Below are positions 41,998-51,009 of a stretch of 64,000 nt of DNA, one piece after another (position 1 is the first letter of the stretch; each line of letters starts with the position of its first letter). Where the stretch lies: contig UQVA01000001.1 of NCBI GenBank assembly GCA_900544405.1, forward strand, positions 238,359 to 302,358, given 5' to 3'. The notes beneath the pieces are model-generated. The model was given only the letters and a program-made list of their open reading frames with translations. It had not been told where the DNA came from and ran no database searches. The stretch comes from an uncultured Eubacteriales bacterium. GTDB lineage: Bacteria > Bacillota > Clostridia > Oscillospirales > Oscillospiraceae. The position numbers and the translations under genes were made by a program.

Positions 41998-42073
41998 GGT
42001 ACGCCAGAAGGGACTCGAACCCCCGACCTACTGATTCGTAGTCAGTCACTCTATCCAACTGAGCTACTGGCGC
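41997..42073 (-). tRNA. tRNA-Arg (anticodon ACG)
   Basis: A 77-base cloverleaf. Acceptor GCGCCAG pairs with CTGGCGT (last pair G-T), anticodon stem ACTGA / TCAGT with loop CTACGAA giving ACG, and T-loop GGTTCGAGTCC. The CCA end is encoded (41999-41997). ACG reads CGU and, after deamination to inosine, CGC and CGA. Confidence 0.95.
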
Positions 42074-42165
42074 ATACGCTACTCTCTTGCGCCCGAATAT
42101 AATACCACAGTCCTACGGAAAATGCAAGCCTTTTTTTCGAAAAATCACAGAAAATTTTTGCCGCC

Positions 42166-42194
42166 TTGACATAGAGAATCGGTTCGTGTAAAAT
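42166..42194 (+). promoter_or_regulatory. Promoter of mutY
   Basis: TTGACA (42166-42171), 17 bp, TAAAAT (42189-42194). Confidence 0.8.
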
Positions 42195-42218
42195 AGGCGG
42201 GAAAGTGAGGGGAAAACC

Positions 42219-43265
42219 TTGCAATTTGAACGTTTTCGGCTGCTTCCGGAGCTGCTGCTTCCCTGGTATCGGGAGAACCGCCGGGACTTGCCCTGGCGCA
42301 GGGACCGGGAGCCTTACCATGTGTGGCTTTCGGAGATCATGCTCCAGCAGACCCGTGTGGAGGCCGTGAAGGGGTATTACATCCGCTTTTTGCAGGCCCT
42401 GCCCACGCTGAAAGACCTGAGCCGGGTGGACGACGGAGCGCTGAACAAGCTCTGGGAGGGCCTGGGGTACTATTCCAGGGCCCGTAATCTGAAAAAAGCC
42501 GCAGTCGAGATATGCACCAACCGGGGCGGACAGTTCCCGGACACATACGAAGGAGTCCTGAGCCTGCCGGGGGTAGGGGAATACACTGCCGGTGCGGTCT
42601 GCTCCATTGCCTACGACCTGCCCACCCCTGCCGTGGACGGCAACGTGCTGCGGCTCTGGGCCAGGCTTACCGATGACCACCGGTGTGTGGACGACCCGGC
42701 CTATAAAAAAGAAGTCCGCTCGGCGCTGACGGAAATTTATCCTACCGAAGCCGGAGCGTTCACCCAAGCCCTGATGGAATTAGGGGCCACTCTCTGCGGA
42801 CCGAACCGGCCCCCGGAGTGCGAAAAATGCCCCTGCCGGTCTTTATGCCTGGGGGCGGACAGGGGAACGGTGGAAAAGCTGCCGGTCCGGGCAGAGAAAA
42901 AAGCCAAAAAGCGGGAAGAAATGACGGTTTTTTTGCTGGAACGGGACGGGGATTATGCTCTGAACAGGCGGCCGGACACGGGCCTGCTGGCGGGCCTCTG
43001 GGAGTTGCCCCATTGTCCCGGAAAGCTATCGGCGGCGGAGGCTTTGACCTATCTGGAAAGCCGGGGTGTCCGGGTCAGGGATTTGACCCGGCAATGGGAG
43101 AAAAAACATGTTTTTACCCATATTATCTGGGAAATGCGCTGCTACGCCATGACCGTCCGCTCCGGCGGCGAGGACTTCACTTGGGTCAGCGAGGAAAATG
43201 TGGAGCGGGAGCGGGCGCTGCCTACGGCGTTCCGCCAATTTTGGGAGGAGAGACATCATGTTTGA
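42219..43265 (+). CDS. mutY: A/G-specific adenine glycosylase
   Basis: A 348-residue base-excision repair enzyme that removes adenine mispaired with 8-oxoguanine. The catalytic Glu in MLQQTRVEAVKGYY, the helix-hairpin-helix LPGVGEYTAGAVCS with Asp in VDGNVLRLW, and the [4Fe-4S] pattern C-x6-C-x2-C-x5-C (around CEKCPCRSLC) are present. A C-terminal NUDIX-like domain follows. It starts at TTG 42219 after GAGGGG, with no nearby in-frame ATG. It overlaps the next gene by 8 bp. Confidence 0.94.
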   Translation: MQFERFRLLPELLLPWYRENRRDLPWRRDREPYHVWLSEIMLQQTRVEAVKGYYIRFLQALPTLKDLSRVDDGALNKLWEGLGYYSRARNLKKAAVEICTNRGGQFPDTYEGVLSLPGVGEYTAGAVCSIAYDLPTPAVDGNVLRLWARLTDDHRCVDDPAYKKEVRSALTEIYPTEAGAFTQALMELGATLCGPNRPPECEKCPCRSLCLGADRGTVEKLPVRAEKKAKKREEMTVFLLERDGDYALNRRPDTGLLAGLWELPHCPGKLSAAEALTYLESRGVRVRDLTRQWEKKHVFTHIIWEMRCYAMTVRSGGEDFTWVSEENVERERALPTAFRQFWEERHHV

Positions 43266-44043
43266 CTATCATATGCACTCAACCGTGTCCTTTGATGGCC
43301 ATGCGGCCCCGGAGGCCATGGTGAAGGCGGCAGAGCAGGCGGGATTGCAGGAAATTTGCTTCACGGACCACCGGGACTACTATTATAATGAAAAAGGCGT
43401 GTTCATGGTCTTTGACTGGGCGGATTTCGACAAGGGCTATGGAAGCCTGAAAAGTGACCGGGTGAAGATTCGCCGGGGCATGGAATTCGGCATGACTACT
43501 GACAATCAGGCCCAGCTGGCGGCGGATGCGGCGGCACGTCCCTTGGATTTTGTGCTGGGTTCCGTGCATTTTGTGGACGGGCTGGACGTGTATTTTCAGC
43601 CCTATTGGGAGGGCAAGACCCCGTTCGAGGCGGAACGGAGGTTTCTGGAGCATACCCTGGCCTGCGTGGAGACCCAGGACGGCTTCGATGTGCTGGCCCA
43701 TCTGACTTTCCTGAGCAAGGCAAAAGTGAAACCCACCCCTCGTGCGATTCCCTACGAAGAACACCGGGCGGTCATTGACGAAATTCTCCGCACTCTGGCC
43801 CGGAAGGGAAAGGGCCTGGAAATGAACACCAGCGGCGTAGACCGGTGCGGGGCCTACCTGCCGGACGAGACTTACCTGCGCCGATTCAAGGAATTGGGCG
43901 GCGAGATCGTGACCATCGGGTCCGACGCCCACAATACGGACCGGGTGGGCCAGTATTCCCGGGAGGCCTGCGCCATTCTCAAAGATATTTTCGGCTATGT
44001 GTGTACTTTTGAAGGCCGCAAGCCCATTTTCCATCAATTATAA
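43258..44043 (+). CDS. PHP-domain phosphatase, HisJ-like
   Basis: A 261-residue metal-dependent phosphoesterase. DYHMHST at the N-terminus, FTDHRDY, GMEFG, GSVHFVDG, AHLTFL and IGSDAHNTDRVG supply the metal ligands of the PHP fold. The family includes histidinol-phosphatase HisJ, but no other his genes are nearby, so the substrate is uncertain. The ATG at 43258 follows GGGAGGAG and sits within the end of mutY. Confidence 0.88.
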   Translation: MFDYHMHSTVSFDGHAAPEAMVKAAEQAGLQEICFTDHRDYYYNEKGVFMVFDWADFDKGYGSLKSDRVKIRRGMEFGMTTDNQAQLAADAAARPLDFVLGSVHFVDGLDVYFQPYWEGKTPFEAERRFLEHTLACVETQDGFDVLAHLTFLSKAKVKPTPRAIPYEEHRAVIDEILRTLARKGKGLEMNTSGVDRCGAYLPDETYLRRFKELGGEIVTIGSDAHNTDRVGQYSREACAILKDIFGYVCTFEGRKPIFHQL

Positions 44044-44071
44044 TTCGTACTTTTCATAAGGAGGCGCTGCC

Positions 44072-45355
44072 ATGCTGCCGCAGGGATTCCTGGACCGGGT
44101 AAAGGTCCAGCTGGGAACGGAATACGACGCTTTTCTCCAAAGTCTGGAACGGCCCAGAGCCGTGGCTCTGCGCTTCCGGCCCAAAGAGCAGCGGGCGCTG
44201 CCCTTTCTGGGAGAGCCGGTCCCCTGGGAGAAGCTGGGATATTATTATGACCCGGATGCCCGGCCGGGGCTGCACCCCTTTCACGAGGCGGGCGTATATT
44301 ATTTACAGGAAGCCAGCGCTATGGCCCCTGTGGCCCTGCTGGACCCACAGCCGGGGGAGCGGATCTGTGACCTGTGCGCTGCCCCCGGCGGGAAAAGCAC
44401 GCAGATCGCCGGACGGCTCAATGGCCGGGGCTTCCTGCTTGCCAATGAAATTCACCCCAAGCGGGCGCTGATTTTAAGCCGGAACATGGAGCGCATGGGT
44501 GTCTGGAACGCTCTCGTGACCAACGAGACCCCTGCCCGGCTGGCCCAGAGGCTGCCGGGGTACTTCCATCGGGTGCTGGTGGACGCTCCCTGCTCCGGGG
44601 AGGGAATGTTCCGGAAGGAGGAGGCCGCCGTTACAGATTGGAGCGAGGAGACTGTCGAAATGTGCGCCCAGCGGCAGAAGGAAATTCTGGAAGCGGCGGC
44701 GGAATTGCTCTCCCCCGGCGGCCGGATGGTCTACTCCACCTGCACCTTTGCGCCCAGCGAGAATGAGGAGCAAATCGCAGATTTTCTCCGCCGCCATCCG
44801 GAATTTTCTCTGGAAACCGTGACCGTTCCCGGCCTGACGGCGGGAAATGACGGAATGTTCCATCTTTGGCCCCACCGGTATCGGGGGGAGGGCCAGTTCG
44901 GTGCGGTCCTTCGCAAGGCAGGAACGCCGGAAAATATGGAAAGCGGGGCAGGGGAGACCACTCCCTGGAAAAGCTGGGCGGAATTTGCGAAAGAACTGAA
45001 CATTTCCCTTCCGGAGGGGAAACCTGTGGCCTTCGGGCAGAATTTCTACTGGGCCAGCCCGGAAATGCCGGATTTGAAGGGACTGAAAGTCCTGCGCCCC
45101 GGTCTGGCTTTGGGGGAGGAGCGGAAGGACCGGTTCCTGCCGGACCATGCCCTGGCTCTGTGGCTGGATACCTGCGGCAACGTGCAGGACTACGACCCGG
45201 AGGGAAAAGAAATTCGGGACTATCTTCACGGCCTGGTGACCCCTTCGGCGAAAAAGGGCTGGTGCCTTGTGACCACCGGCGGAAAAAGCATCGGCTGGGG
45301 CAAGGGAGACGGCACGGTCCTGAAGAACCATTACCCCAAAGGCCTGCGCCGGTAA
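44072..45355 (+). CDS. RsmF/RsmB-type rRNA cytosine-C5 methyltransferase
   Basis: A 427-residue SAM-dependent RNA methyltransferase of the NOL1/NOP2/sun family. The SAM motif DLCAAPGGKST, DAPCSGEGMFRK (one catalytic Cys) and YSTCTFAPSENE (the other Cys) are intact. A C-terminal RsmF-like domain (about residues 300-427, ending KNHYPKGLRR) distinguishes it from RsmB. It methylates cytosine in 16S rRNA or tRNA; the site is not predictable here. Confidence 0.9.
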   Translation: MLPQGFLDRVKVQLGTEYDAFLQSLERPRAVALRFRPKEQRALPFLGEPVPWEKLGYYYDPDARPGLHPFHEAGVYYLQEASAMAPVALLDPQPGERICDLCAAPGGKSTQIAGRLNGRGFLLANEIHPKRALILSRNMERMGVWNALVTNETPARLAQRLPGYFHRVLVDAPCSGEGMFRKEEAAVTDWSEETVEMCAQRQKEILEAAAELLSPGGRMVYSTCTFAPSENEEQIADFLRRHPEFSLETVTVPGLTAGNDGMFHLWPHRYRGEGQFGAVLRKAGTPENMESGAGETTPWKSWAEFAKELNISLPEGKPVAFGQNFYWASPEMPDLKGLKVLRPGLALGEERKDRFLPDHALALWLDTCGNVQDYDPEGKEIRDYLHGLVTPSAKKGWCLVTTGGKSIGWGKGDGTVLKNHYPKGLRR

Positions 45356-45362
45356 TTTGCGC

Positions 45363-45391
45363 TTTACAGAAGGCATTATCTATGATATAAT
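45363..45391 (+). promoter_or_regulatory. Promoter of murA
   Basis: TTTACA (45363-45368), 17 bp, TATAAT (45386-45391). A small hairpin, GCCTGC-ATTTT-GCAGGC, lies in the leader near 45411-45427. Confidence 0.8.
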
Positions 45392-45455
45392 CGTTTCGGT
45401 TCAGAACGGCTGCCTGCATTTTGCAGGCAAAATCATCGCAGGGAGCGTGTATTCC

Positions 45456-46718
45456 TTGGCCAGATATGTGATCAACGGTGGGAAAACTTTACAGGGCACA
45501 GTGACCATCAGCGGCGCAAAAAATGCGGCGCTGGCCATTTTGCCTGCGGTACTTCTGGTGGACGGCCAATGCCGCATCGAGAACGTGCCGGATATTTCCG
45601 ATGTGCATATTCTTTTGGATATTCTGAAAAATATGGGGGCAGAGGTCACGGAGGAAGGCTCCGTTGTGACCATCGACTGCTCCCCGGTCCGCTCTACCTG
45701 CCCGGATGCGGCATTGGTGCGGAAAATGCGGGCCAGCTATTACCTGATGGGTGCGCTGCTGGGCCGCTTCGGCAAGGCCAACGTGGCTCTGCCCGGCGGG
45801 TGCAACTTTGCCTCCCGGCCCATCGACCAGCACATCAAGGGCTTCCTGGCCCTGGGGGCCGATGTGGACGAATCCGACGACTATGTGGCTTTGCAGCCCG
45901 GTGTTGGCGGCCTGCATGGCGGAAAGGTCAGCCTGGACGTGGTGAGCGTGGGGGCTACCGTGAACATCATGCTGGCGGCGACGCTGCTGCCGGGGCAGAC
46001 CATTATCGAGAACGCCGCCAAGGAACCCCATATCGTGGACCTGGCCAACTTCCTGAATACCATGGGCGCACGGGTCTCCGGTGCAGGCACGGACACGGTG
46101 AAGATTCGCGGCGTTCGCAGCCTGAAAGGCGGCACCTATGCCATTATCCCGGACCAGATCGAGGCGGGGACCTATATGGCTGCCGTTACCGCCGCCGGGG
46201 GCAATATTCTGGTGCAGAATGTCATTCCAAAGCACATGGACTGCATCACCACCAAGCTGCAGGAAATGGGTGCCAAGATCACCAGCTACGACGATGCCAT
46301 CCGGGTGGAGCGCACCGGTGCCCTCCGGTCCACCACCGTCAAGACCCGGCCCTATCCAGGATTCCCCACGGATATGCAGGCCCAGGTCTGCGTGTGCATG
46401 GCCCTGGCCTCCGGTGTCAGCCGGTTGACAGAAAACGTGTATGAGACCCGGTTCTTCGGCTACTGTACGGAACTGGAAAACATGGGTGCGGATATTTTGA
46501 TTTCCGGCAAGACTGCCATCGTCACCGGAAAGGACCGCCTCCACGGGGCTACCGTGGAAGCCCACGACCTGCGGGCCGGTGCGGCGCTGGTCATCGCAGG
46601 ACTGGCGGCGGAGGGACAGACCGTCGTGGAGAAAACTCACTTCATCGAGCGGGGCTACGAGAACCTGATCGAGAAGCTGACGGCTCTGGGTGCGGACATC
46701 CGCCGTTTGGAAGATTAA
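45456..46718 (+). CDS. murA: UDP-N-acetylglucosamine 1-carboxyvinyltransferase
   Basis: A 420-residue enzyme for the first committed step of peptidoglycan synthesis, adding enolpyruvate to UDP-GlcNAc. GGKTLQGTVTISGAKNAAL at the N-terminus and Cys116 in LPGGCNFASRP (the fosfomycin target) are present. The TTG at 45456 is chosen: it gives the standard MurA length and N-terminus, follows GGGAG, and lies downstream of the promoter. A longer frame from 45357 begins upstream of that promoter. Confidence 0.95.
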   Translation: MARYVINGGKTLQGTVTISGAKNAALAILPAVLLVDGQCRIENVPDISDVHILLDILKNMGAEVTEEGSVVTIDCSPVRSTCPDAALVRKMRASYYLMGALLGRFGKANVALPGGCNFASRPIDQHIKGFLALGADVDESDDYVALQPGVGGLHGGKVSLDVVSVGATVNIMLAATLLPGQTIIENAAKEPHIVDLANFLNTMGARVSGAGTDTVKIRGVRSLKGGTYAIIPDQIEAGTYMAAVTAAGGNILVQNVIPKHMDCITTKLQEMGAKITSYDDAIRVERTGALRSTTVKTRPYPGFPTDMQAQVCVCMALASGVSRLTENVYETRFFGYCTELENMGADILISGKTAIVTGKDRLHGATVEAHDLRAGAALVIAGLAAEGQTVVEKTHFIERGYENLIEKLTALGADIRRLED

Positions 46719-46759
46719 AAAAGCGGCTCGGCCCCATGTGTGGCGCTGCTGAAAAGAAG

Positions 46760-46791
46760 GCCGTGCCGGGAATGCTCCGGTACGGCTTTTT
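46760..46791 (+). terminator. Terminator after murA
   Basis: A 10 bp stem GCCGTGCCGG / CCGGTACGGC (one G-T pair) followed by TTTTT. Confidence 0.88.
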
Positions 46792-46817
46792 ATTCTTGAT
46801 TTTTTGGAGGGAGACCC

Positions 46818-47735
46818 ATGGCCATCGAGGAACAAATGGAGACACTGGTGGACCGGCTGCTGCTGGACTATGACCACGGCCGGGACATCGACCAGATGGA
46901 ACTGTTCCGGAATCCGGACCGGGATGTGGTGATCGGCGTGCTGGAAAAACTTCGGCGCATCCTGTTTCCCGGCTACTTCCGAGACCGGAATTACCGGTTT
47001 TACAATCTGAAATACAATCTTTCGGTTCTAATTGAGGACGTGATGTTCCAGCTGACCCGGCAGGTGTCCCTGGTATTCCAGCGGCAGGGAGAAAAGCCGG
47101 ACCAGGCCGAGCAGCACGCCCAGCAGGTGTGCTTTGCCTTCCTGAACGGCATCCCGGATATCCGGGCCATGGTCCAGACGGACCTGCAGGCAGCCTATGA
47201 CGGGGACCCGGCGGCCACGGGCATGGATGAGGTCATTTTCTCCTATCCGGGTCTGTACGCCATCAGCGTGTACCGGCTGGCCCATGAGCTGTTCCGGCTG
47301 GGCGTGCCCATGATCCCCCGGATGATGACGGAATATGCCCACAGCCTCACCGGCATCGACATCCACCCCGGTGCCACCATTGGAAAATACTTCTTCATCG
47401 ACCATGGCACGGGCATCGTTATCGGCGAGACCACCACCATCGGGGACAATGTGAAGGTCTACCAGGGCGTGACCCTGGGCGCCCTTTCCACCCGTGGGGG
47501 CCAGCAGCTGCGGGGCAAGAAGCGCCACCCTACCATCGAGGACAATGTGACCATTTACGCCGGAGCCTCCATTCTGGGGGGCAACACAGTCATCGGGGCG
47601 GGCAGCGTCATCGGCTCCAACGCCTTTATCACCAGTTCCATCGCACCGGGGACCACCGTGAGCATCAAGACCCAGGAATTGCAGTACCGCTCCCGGACCC
47701 CGGACCGGGACGCTTTCTGGGACTGCGCTCTGTAA
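46818..47735 (+). CDS. cysE: Serine O-acetyltransferase
   Basis: A 305-residue enzyme making O-acetylserine, the precursor of cysteine. An N-terminal helical domain (about residues 1-165) is followed by a left-handed beta-helix of hexapeptide repeats with GIDIHPGATIGKYFFIDHGT and VIGETTTIGDNVKVYQGVTLG. It is longer than typical Bacillus CysE, like the SAT forms with an extended N-terminus. The ribosome site is TTGGAGGGAG. No cysK is adjacent. Confidence 0.93.
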   Translation: MAIEEQMETLVDRLLLDYDHGRDIDQMELFRNPDRDVVIGVLEKLRRILFPGYFRDRNYRFYNLKYNLSVLIEDVMFQLTRQVSLVFQRQGEKPDQAEQHAQQVCFAFLNGIPDIRAMVQTDLQAAYDGDPAATGMDEVIFSYPGLYAISVYRLAHELFRLGVPMIPRMMTEYAHSLTGIDIHPGATIGKYFFIDHGTGIVIGETTTIGDNVKVYQGVTLGALSTRGGQQLRGKKRHPTIEDNVTIYAGASILGGNTVIGAGSVIGSNAFITSSIAPGTTVSIKTQELQYRSRTPDRDAFWDCAL

Positions 47736-47762
47736 AGCTGCCTTTGTAACTCAAAAAAGAAG

Positions 47763-47800
47763 CTGCCCGCCGGTGGGGAAACCCCGGCGGGCAGATTTTT
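47763..47800 (+). terminator. Terminator after cysE
   Basis: An 11 bp stem CTGCCCGCCGG / CCGGCGGGCAG then ATTTTT. Confidence 0.9.
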
Positions 47801-47812
47801 GTGCGGTGCAGC

Positions 47813-48103
47813 TTAATCCTCGAAGGTGAGAATGTCCTTGTACTTCTCCTTGAACAGGCCGTACACGGCGTCCAGAACGGCTTCGTCCTCCACGGGCAGG
47901 TACGTTTCGTTCTCCTCGTCCACCGGCTGGATCTCCAGAATGACGATCTGGGTCTCCTCGGTGTCCGTGGGCATCAGTACCAGATACTCGGTGTCCTGGT
48001 AGGTCAGGCAGTCCAGATAGTCGAAGGTGATCTCCTCGCCGTCCTCCCCGGTCAGGGTGATCTGGCTTTCTTCTTCCTCCGGCAGGTTATCCAGCAATTC
48101 CAT
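47813..48103 (-). CDS. DUF1292 family protein
   Basis: A 96-residue acidic protein with the DUF1292 pattern ITLTGEDGEEITFDYLD and EYLVLMP. These small proteins are common in Firmicutes and have no known function. ATG at 48103 follows GGAGG. The frame continues upstream in principle but no ribosome site supports a longer form. It lies between the cysE terminator and spo0A, on the spo0A strand, 82 bp after the spo0A stop. Confidence 0.9.
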   Translation of the reverse strand: MELLDNLPEEEESQITLTGEDGEEITFDYLDCLTYQDTEYLVLMPTDTEETQIVILEIQPVDEENETYLPVEDEAVLDAVYGLFKEKYKDILTFED

Positions 48104-48185
48104 GGGGTATCCTCCATTATCCGCCGCATTTCGCAGCGTTTTTCCTCTATTATAAACGGAAGCGGGGGATGTGTCAATGGTGCAT

Positions 48186-48965
48186 TTAGAGATGGGCGGC
48201 ATCCGCACCCTTGAGCTGGAGCTGAAGCTTGTCCGCAATGAGGGCGATGAATTCGGAATTGGTGGGTTTTCCCTTGGTGTTGCTGACGGTGTAGCCAAAG
48301 AATCGCTGGAGGGTATCCAGATCGCCCCGGTCCCAGGCCACTTCAATGGCGTGCCGGATGGCCCGTTCTACCCGGGAGGGCGTGGTCTGGAAGGTTTTGG
48401 CTACCTGTGGATAGAGCACCTTGGTGATGGCGTTGATGACATCCATGTCGTTGACGGCGATGATGATGGCCTCCCGCAGGTACTGATAGCCCTTGATGTG
48501 GGCAGGCACGCCGATTTCATGGATAATGCTTGTGACCAGCGCCTCTATGTTGGCCCGGTCCTTCCGGACGGGAACTTCCCGACGGCCGCCCCGGCTGCCC
48601 CGAATCTCCTCCAGCCGCTCCACCAGTGCCGTGGTGTCGCAGGGCTTGAGCATCAGGTAGCGCACCCCCAGATTGGCGGCGGTGGAGGCTACATAGTCCG
48701 TTACGAAGCCGGAAGTCGCCAGTGTGATGGGCTTCTGCTCCATGGCGGCGATGGCCTTGAGCATACTGATGCCGTCCCGCTTGGGGAGCATCAGGTCCAG
48801 CACCAGAATTTCGGGCTTGCGCTCTGCGATCAGGCGCAGGGCCTGTTCTCCGTCGGCAGCGGTGCCCAGGACCTGAAAGTCCTCCGACGCCGTCAGTGCC
48901 GCAGAAAGCCCGGAACAGAACTCCTCAGAGTTGTCTGCAATCAAAACAGTTGTACGATGATCCAT
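48186..48965 (-). CDS. spo0A: Sporulation master regulator Spo0A
   Basis: A 259-residue response regulator. The receiver domain (about residues 1-125) has the phosphorylated Asp57 in LVLDLMLP and the acidic Asp11; the C-terminal Spo0A DNA-binding domain (about 145-255) includes TPSRVERAIRHAIEVAWDRG. It controls entry into sporulation, which establishes this organism as a potential spore former together with spoVAD/AE. The ribosome site is AGGAGAGG. Promoter at 49035-49063. Confidence 0.98.
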   Translation of the reverse strand: MDHRTTVLIADNSEEFCSGLSAALTASEDFQVLGTAADGEQALRLIAERKPEILVLDLMLPKRDGISMLKAIAAMEQKPITLATSGFVTDYVASTAANLGVRYLMLKPCDTTALVERLEEIRGSRGGRREVPVRKDRANIEALVTSIIHEIGVPAHIKGYQYLREAIIIAVNDMDVINAITKVLYPQVAKTFQTTPSRVERAIRHAIEVAWDRGDLDTLQRFFGYTVSNTKGKPTNSEFIALIADKLQLQLKGADAAHL

Positions 48966-49034
48966 AATATCCTCTCCTGACTTATGAAGTTTGATTCCCC
49001 GACAGCAGATCCGCCTCTTTGCTGCGATGATTAT

Positions 49035-49063
49035 AATTTAGCATAATGCCGCCAGATTTGCAA
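49035..49063 (-). promoter_or_regulatory. Promoter of spo0A
   Basis: On the minus strand TTGCAA (49063-49058), 17 bp, TAAATT (49040-49035). Confidence 0.65.
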
Positions 49064-49094
49064 GAAAAAATAAGAACAATCGATCGCCATAAAA

Positions 49095-49172
49095 CGACAA
49101 AAATCGACGAAACAGATGGTAAAATGCAACTTATCGGAGGAAAAACCACGAGAATCGTCGAAAATCGTCGAT
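49095..49172. promoter_or_regulatory. Cluster of Spo0A-box-like GTCGA motifs
   Basis: CGACAAAAA (49095-49103, complement TTTTTGTCG), TCGACGAAA (49104-49112), ATCGTCGAA (49154-49162) and ATCGTCGAT (49164-49172), the last two spaced by 10 bp. They resemble the 0A box TGTCGAA and lie between the divergent spo0A and pepF promoters. Confidence 0.55.
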
Positions 49173-49185
49173 GGGTTTTAAGCAG

Positions 49186-49214
49186 TTGACGAATGTCCCG
49201 CCGTGGTGTAAAAT
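49186..49214 (+). promoter_or_regulatory. Promoter of pepF
   Basis: TTGACG (49186-49191), 17 bp, TAAAAT (49209-49214). Confidence 0.75.
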
Positions 49215-49248
49215 AGAAGTCATAAGGTACCTTGAAAGGAGCAAACTT

Positions 49249-51009
49249 ATGAACAGCACCTGGAATCTGGACCCGATCTACACGGGTTTTGACGATCCCG
49301 CATTCGCTTCCGACCTGGAAGCCCTGAAAAAAACCGTTTCCGACATGACGGACCTGACCGCCGCACTGGACACCGCCGAGCCCACCGAGGGCCTGCGCCG
49401 GTGTGTCGCCCTCTGGGAGCAGAGCGAAAAGTTTGTTGGCAAGCTGGCCAATTATGCCAGCCTTCGTCAGGCTGCCGACACCAAGAGCCCGGAGGCGGGT
49501 TCTGCCATGGGCCGCATCATGGGCGTGTATTCCGGTATGGCCGCCCCCAACGCCCGGTTCCAGAACTGGGCCTCCAAGCTGCCGGACCTGATGGACCGGG
49601 TGGATGGCGACGAATTCCTCCGGGACTATCATTTCCTCTTTGAAAAAATGCAGGAGAACAGCCGCTATCTGCTGCCCGGCCAGGGGGAGGAAATCGAGGC
49701 CAAGATGCTGATGTCCGGCGGCAGCGCCTGGAGCGAAATGCAGCAGTACCTGACCTCCACCGTGCCCGTGACCTACCGGGGCCAGACTACCAATCTTTCT
49801 TCTATCCGGAATCTGGCATACGACGCCGACCCCCAGGTCCGGAAGGACGCCTATGAGGCGGAACTGGCCTGCTACGAGCGCATTGCCGACCCGGTGGCTT
49901 ACAGCCTGAACTCCATCAAGCTGGAGACCATTTCCGACTGCCAGCTGCGGGGCTACGATTCTCCCCTGGACCGGACTCTGAAGCAGGCGGACATGAAGCG
50001 GGAGACGTTGGATGCCATGTTCGCCGCCATGGACGAGTACCTGCCCAAATTCTGGCAGTACCTCCGGGCCAAGGGAAAGGCCCTGGGCCACGGAAACGGC
50101 CTGCCCTGGTACGATCTGTTCGCCCCTATGGGCAAGGCTGGCAAGAAGTACACTACCGAGGATGCCCGGAATTATCTGGTGAACCTGTTTGGCGGATTTG
50201 ACAAAGAGCTTTCCGACATGGTGGCCAGAGCCTTTGACAACGCCTGGATTGACTTCTATCCCCGGGACGGCAAGGCCGGCGGTGCATTCTGCTCCGGTGT
50301 GGAGTGTTTGGGCGAGAGCCGTATTCTGACCAATTTCGACGGAATGTTCACGGACTTGGTGACCCTGGCTCACGAGCTTGGTCATGCCTTCCACAACCAG
50401 TGTCTGACCGGCCATCGGCCCCTGAACCGGGATTACTCCATGCCTCTGGCGGAGACGGCCTCCACCTTCAACGAATGTGTGGTCATGGCTGCTGCCATTG
50501 ACGCTGCTCAGGACCCGGAGGAGAAAATGGCGCTGGTGGAGTCCCAGTTGCAGGACATCACCCAGGTTATCTGCGATATTTACTCCCGCTACCGCTTCGA
50601 GACCATGGTCTTTGACCATCGGGAGGAACAGTTCATGAACGCCGAGACCCTCTGCGGCTTCATGACCGAGGCTCAGAAGCAGTCCTACGGCGACGGTCTG
50701 GACCCTGACTGTCTGCACCCCTATATGTGGGTCTGCAAGAGCCACTACTATGGAACCCCCTTCTATAATTTCCCCTACGCCTTCGGTGCACTGTTCGCCC
50801 GTGGCCTGTACAGCCAGTACAAGCAGGAGGGCGCTGCCTTCGTGCCAAAGTACAAGAAGATGCTCCACACCACTTCTGTGGCCACCGCTGAGGACACCGC
50901 TGCCGTGGCGGGCATCGACCTGACGGATAAGAACTTCTGGCGCAGCGCTCTGGAGACCGTCTCCCAGCAGATCGACCAGTTCTGCGCCTTGGTGGAGGCA
51001 AAGGCATGA
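49249..51009 (+). CDS. pepF: M3-family oligoendopeptidase F
   Basis: A 586-residue cytoplasmic zinc metallopeptidase. The HEXXH motif LAHELGHAFH (His375) and the downstream third ligand region (ETASTFNECV) are intact. It cleaves short peptides. The ATG at 49249 follows AAAGGAG; an extension to 49171 crosses the promoter. It overlaps the next gene by 4 bp. Confidence 0.95.
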   Translation: MNSTWNLDPIYTGFDDPAFASDLEALKKTVSDMTDLTAALDTAEPTEGLRRCVALWEQSEKFVGKLANYASLRQAADTKSPEAGSAMGRIMGVYSGMAAPNARFQNWASKLPDLMDRVDGDEFLRDYHFLFEKMQENSRYLLPGQGEEIEAKMLMSGGSAWSEMQQYLTSTVPVTYRGQTTNLSSIRNLAYDADPQVRKDAYEAELACYERIADPVAYSLNSIKLETISDCQLRGYDSPLDRTLKQADMKRETLDAMFAAMDEYLPKFWQYLRAKGKALGHGNGLPWYDLFAPMGKAGKKYTTEDARNYLVNLFGGFDKELSDMVARAFDNAWIDFYPRDGKAGGAFCSGVECLGESRILTNFDGMFTDLVTLAHELGHAFHNQCLTGHRPLNRDYSMPLAETASTFNECVVMAAAIDAAQDPEEKMALVESQLQDITQVICDIYSRYRFETMVFDHREEQFMNAETLCGFMTEAQKQSYGDGLDPDCLHPYMWVCKSHYYGTPFYNFPYAFGALFARGLYSQYKQEGAAFVPKYKKMLHTTSVATAEDTAAVAGIDLTDKNFWRSALETVSQQIDQFCALVEAKA

